Positions 63,115 through 64,000 of a stretch of DNA of 64,000 nt are shown one piece after another; the stretch's first letter is position 1; every line of letters starts with the position of its first letter. Location of the stretch: NCBI RefSeq assembly GCF_048269565.1, contig NZ_JBLXIK010000002.1, positions 310,001 to 374,000 on the forward strand, written 5' to 3'. Origin of the DNA: Maricaulis sp048269565. GTDB lineage: Bacteria; Pseudomonadota; Alphaproteobacteria; Caulobacterales; Maricaulaceae. The translations under genes were made by a program, and so were the position numbers. Under the pieces are notes generated by a model. The model ran no database searches, was not told the DNA's origin, and saw only the letters and a list, made by a program, of their open reading frames with translations.

Positions 63115-64000
63115 ATGGCCCGCAAGAACAAGGGTCAGGACATCCATGGCTGGGTGATCCTGGACAAGCCTTTCGACATGACCTCGACCCAGGCCGTTTC
63201 GGCGGTCCGGCGCCTGTTTGACGCCAACAAGGCGGGCCATGCCGGCACGCTCGATCCACTGGCGACCGGTATTCTGCCGATTGCGCTGGGCGAGGCGACC
63301 AAGACGGTTCCCTTTGCGATGGAGGGCGAGAAGGTCTACCGCTTCACCGTCAAATGGGGCGAGCGCACCGACACGCTTGATGCCGAGGGTGCGGTGATCG
63401 CGACTTCGGACCTGCGCCCGGAACGCGCGGAGATCGAGGCCGTCCTTGAGCGCTTCACCGGTGAGATCCAACAGGTCCCGCCGATCTATTCCGCGATCCG
63501 CGTCAATGGCGAGCGCGCCTATGACCTGGCCCGCGATGGCGAGGAAGTCGAGCTCGAGGCGCGCACGATCCGGATTGATGACCTGGCGTTGACCGACTGT
63601 CCCGATGCCGACCATGCCGTGTTTGAGATGCGTTGCGGCAAGGGCTCCTATGTGCGCGCCATGGCGCGTGACCTCGCTCATGCCCTGGGCACGGAAGGTC
63701 ATGTGGTGGCGCTGCGGCGGCTGGTGGTCGGGAGCTTCACAGAGGCAGAATCCACAACGCTGGACGGATTGCGAGAAATGGCTCATAAGGGCGCCGCTTC
63801 GGAAGCTTTGCTCCCGGTACAGACCGCGCTGGACGACATCCCGGCGTTGGCCATAACCGACGAGGAAACATCCAATCTGAAGCTAGGACGGTCGATCGTC
63901 CTGCTCCCGCGTCAAGCGCAAGAGCTCAAAGCCAGTCGGCGCCCTCTCACCATAGCGGGCAAGGATTGTACTTTCATGGCTCTGGCGACCCTGGACGGGC
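63115..64000 (+). CDS. truB: tRNA pseudouridine-55 synthase TruB (3' end missing)
   Basis: Makes pseudouridine 55 in the T-loop of tRNAs. The frame is open at the right edge, with 295 residues visible of about 300-320. Typical elements are GWVILDKPFDMTSTQAV, the catalytic-Asp motif AGHAGTLDPLATGILP, VPPIYSAIRVNGERAYDLAR and GSYVRAMARDLAHALG. A C-terminal PUA-like region has begun when the window ends. rpsO would be expected next. Confidence 0.96.
   Translation, partial: MARKNKGQDIHGWVILDKPFDMTSTQAVSAVRRLFDANKAGHAGTLDPLATGILPIALGEATKTVPFAMEGEKVYRFTVKWGERTDTLDAEGAVIATSDLRPERAEIEAVLERFTGEIQQVPPIYSAIRVNGERAYDLARDGEEVELEARTIRIDDLALTDCPDADHAVFEMRCGKGSYVRAMARDLAHALGTEGHVVALRRLVVGSFTEAESTTLDGLREMAHKGAASEALLPVQTALDDIPALAITDEETSNLKLGRSIVLLPRQAQELKASRRPLTIAGKDCTFMALATLDG

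Overview
The window is a GC-rich, gene-dense stretch of chromosome from an alphaproteobacterium. The lnt - XRE regulator - trmB - rimP - nusA - ylxR - infB - rbfA - truB and tsaB - rimI - fur - miaB - phoH - ybeY - corC - lnt orders are typical of that class. The overall set, including a dnaK promoter of the alphaproteobacterial sigma-32 type, fits the Caulobacterales / Maricaulis-Hyphomonas side best; this placement is an inference. Almost all of the window is housekeeping. I see no prophage, CRISPR array, intact insertion sequence, rRNA or tRNA gene.

Layout. 1-5.2 kb: the 3' part of katG, a DUF2244 membrane protein, an Ada-type alkyltransferase, a glyoxalase I, and a WYL regulator divergent from a small ABM-fold protein. 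5.2-18.7 kb: dapB, the split heat-shock set (dnaK, an FkbM methyltransferase, dnaJ; hrcA-grpE), alkB, a glycine-zipper lipoprotein, an FMN glutamate-synthase-like protein, an M48 protease and rph. 18.7-20.1 kb: a small membrane-protein / DUF2975 / XRE-regulator module under an AT-rich control region with three palindromes. 20.1-31.4 kb: rdgB-hemW, an LpoA-like lipoprotein, rsmI-yraN, a BON lipoprotein with gshB, comM, a hybrid histidine kinase and ampG. 31.4-32.2 kb: the only long gene-free stretch, filled with palindromic and structured repeats. 32.2-44.6 kb: maeB, mutS, glnD, murJ, trpS, a PCu(A)C copper lipoprotein and a universal stress protein. 44.6-54.8 kb: nfuA, a nitroreductase, tsaB-rimI-fur, an MFS pump, miaB-phoH-ybeY-corC-lnt and an XRE regulator. 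54.8-64 kb: trmB, then the transcription/translation operon rimP-nusA-ylxR-infB, interrupted by two secreted NTF2-like proteins, then rbfA and truB (cut by the right edge).

How it works together: many neighbours are translationally coupled by 4-base overlaps, several with non-ATG starts (GTG for yraN and phoH, TTG for rimI and lnt). The points most worth following up are: the DUF2975/XRE module with a 38-residue membrane peptide and TATCG palindromes; the multi-hairpin element downstream of ampG; a 15-bp perfect inverted repeat after rph; a promoter plus terminator-like attenuator before rimP; and an FkbM methyltransferase inside dnaK-dnaJ.
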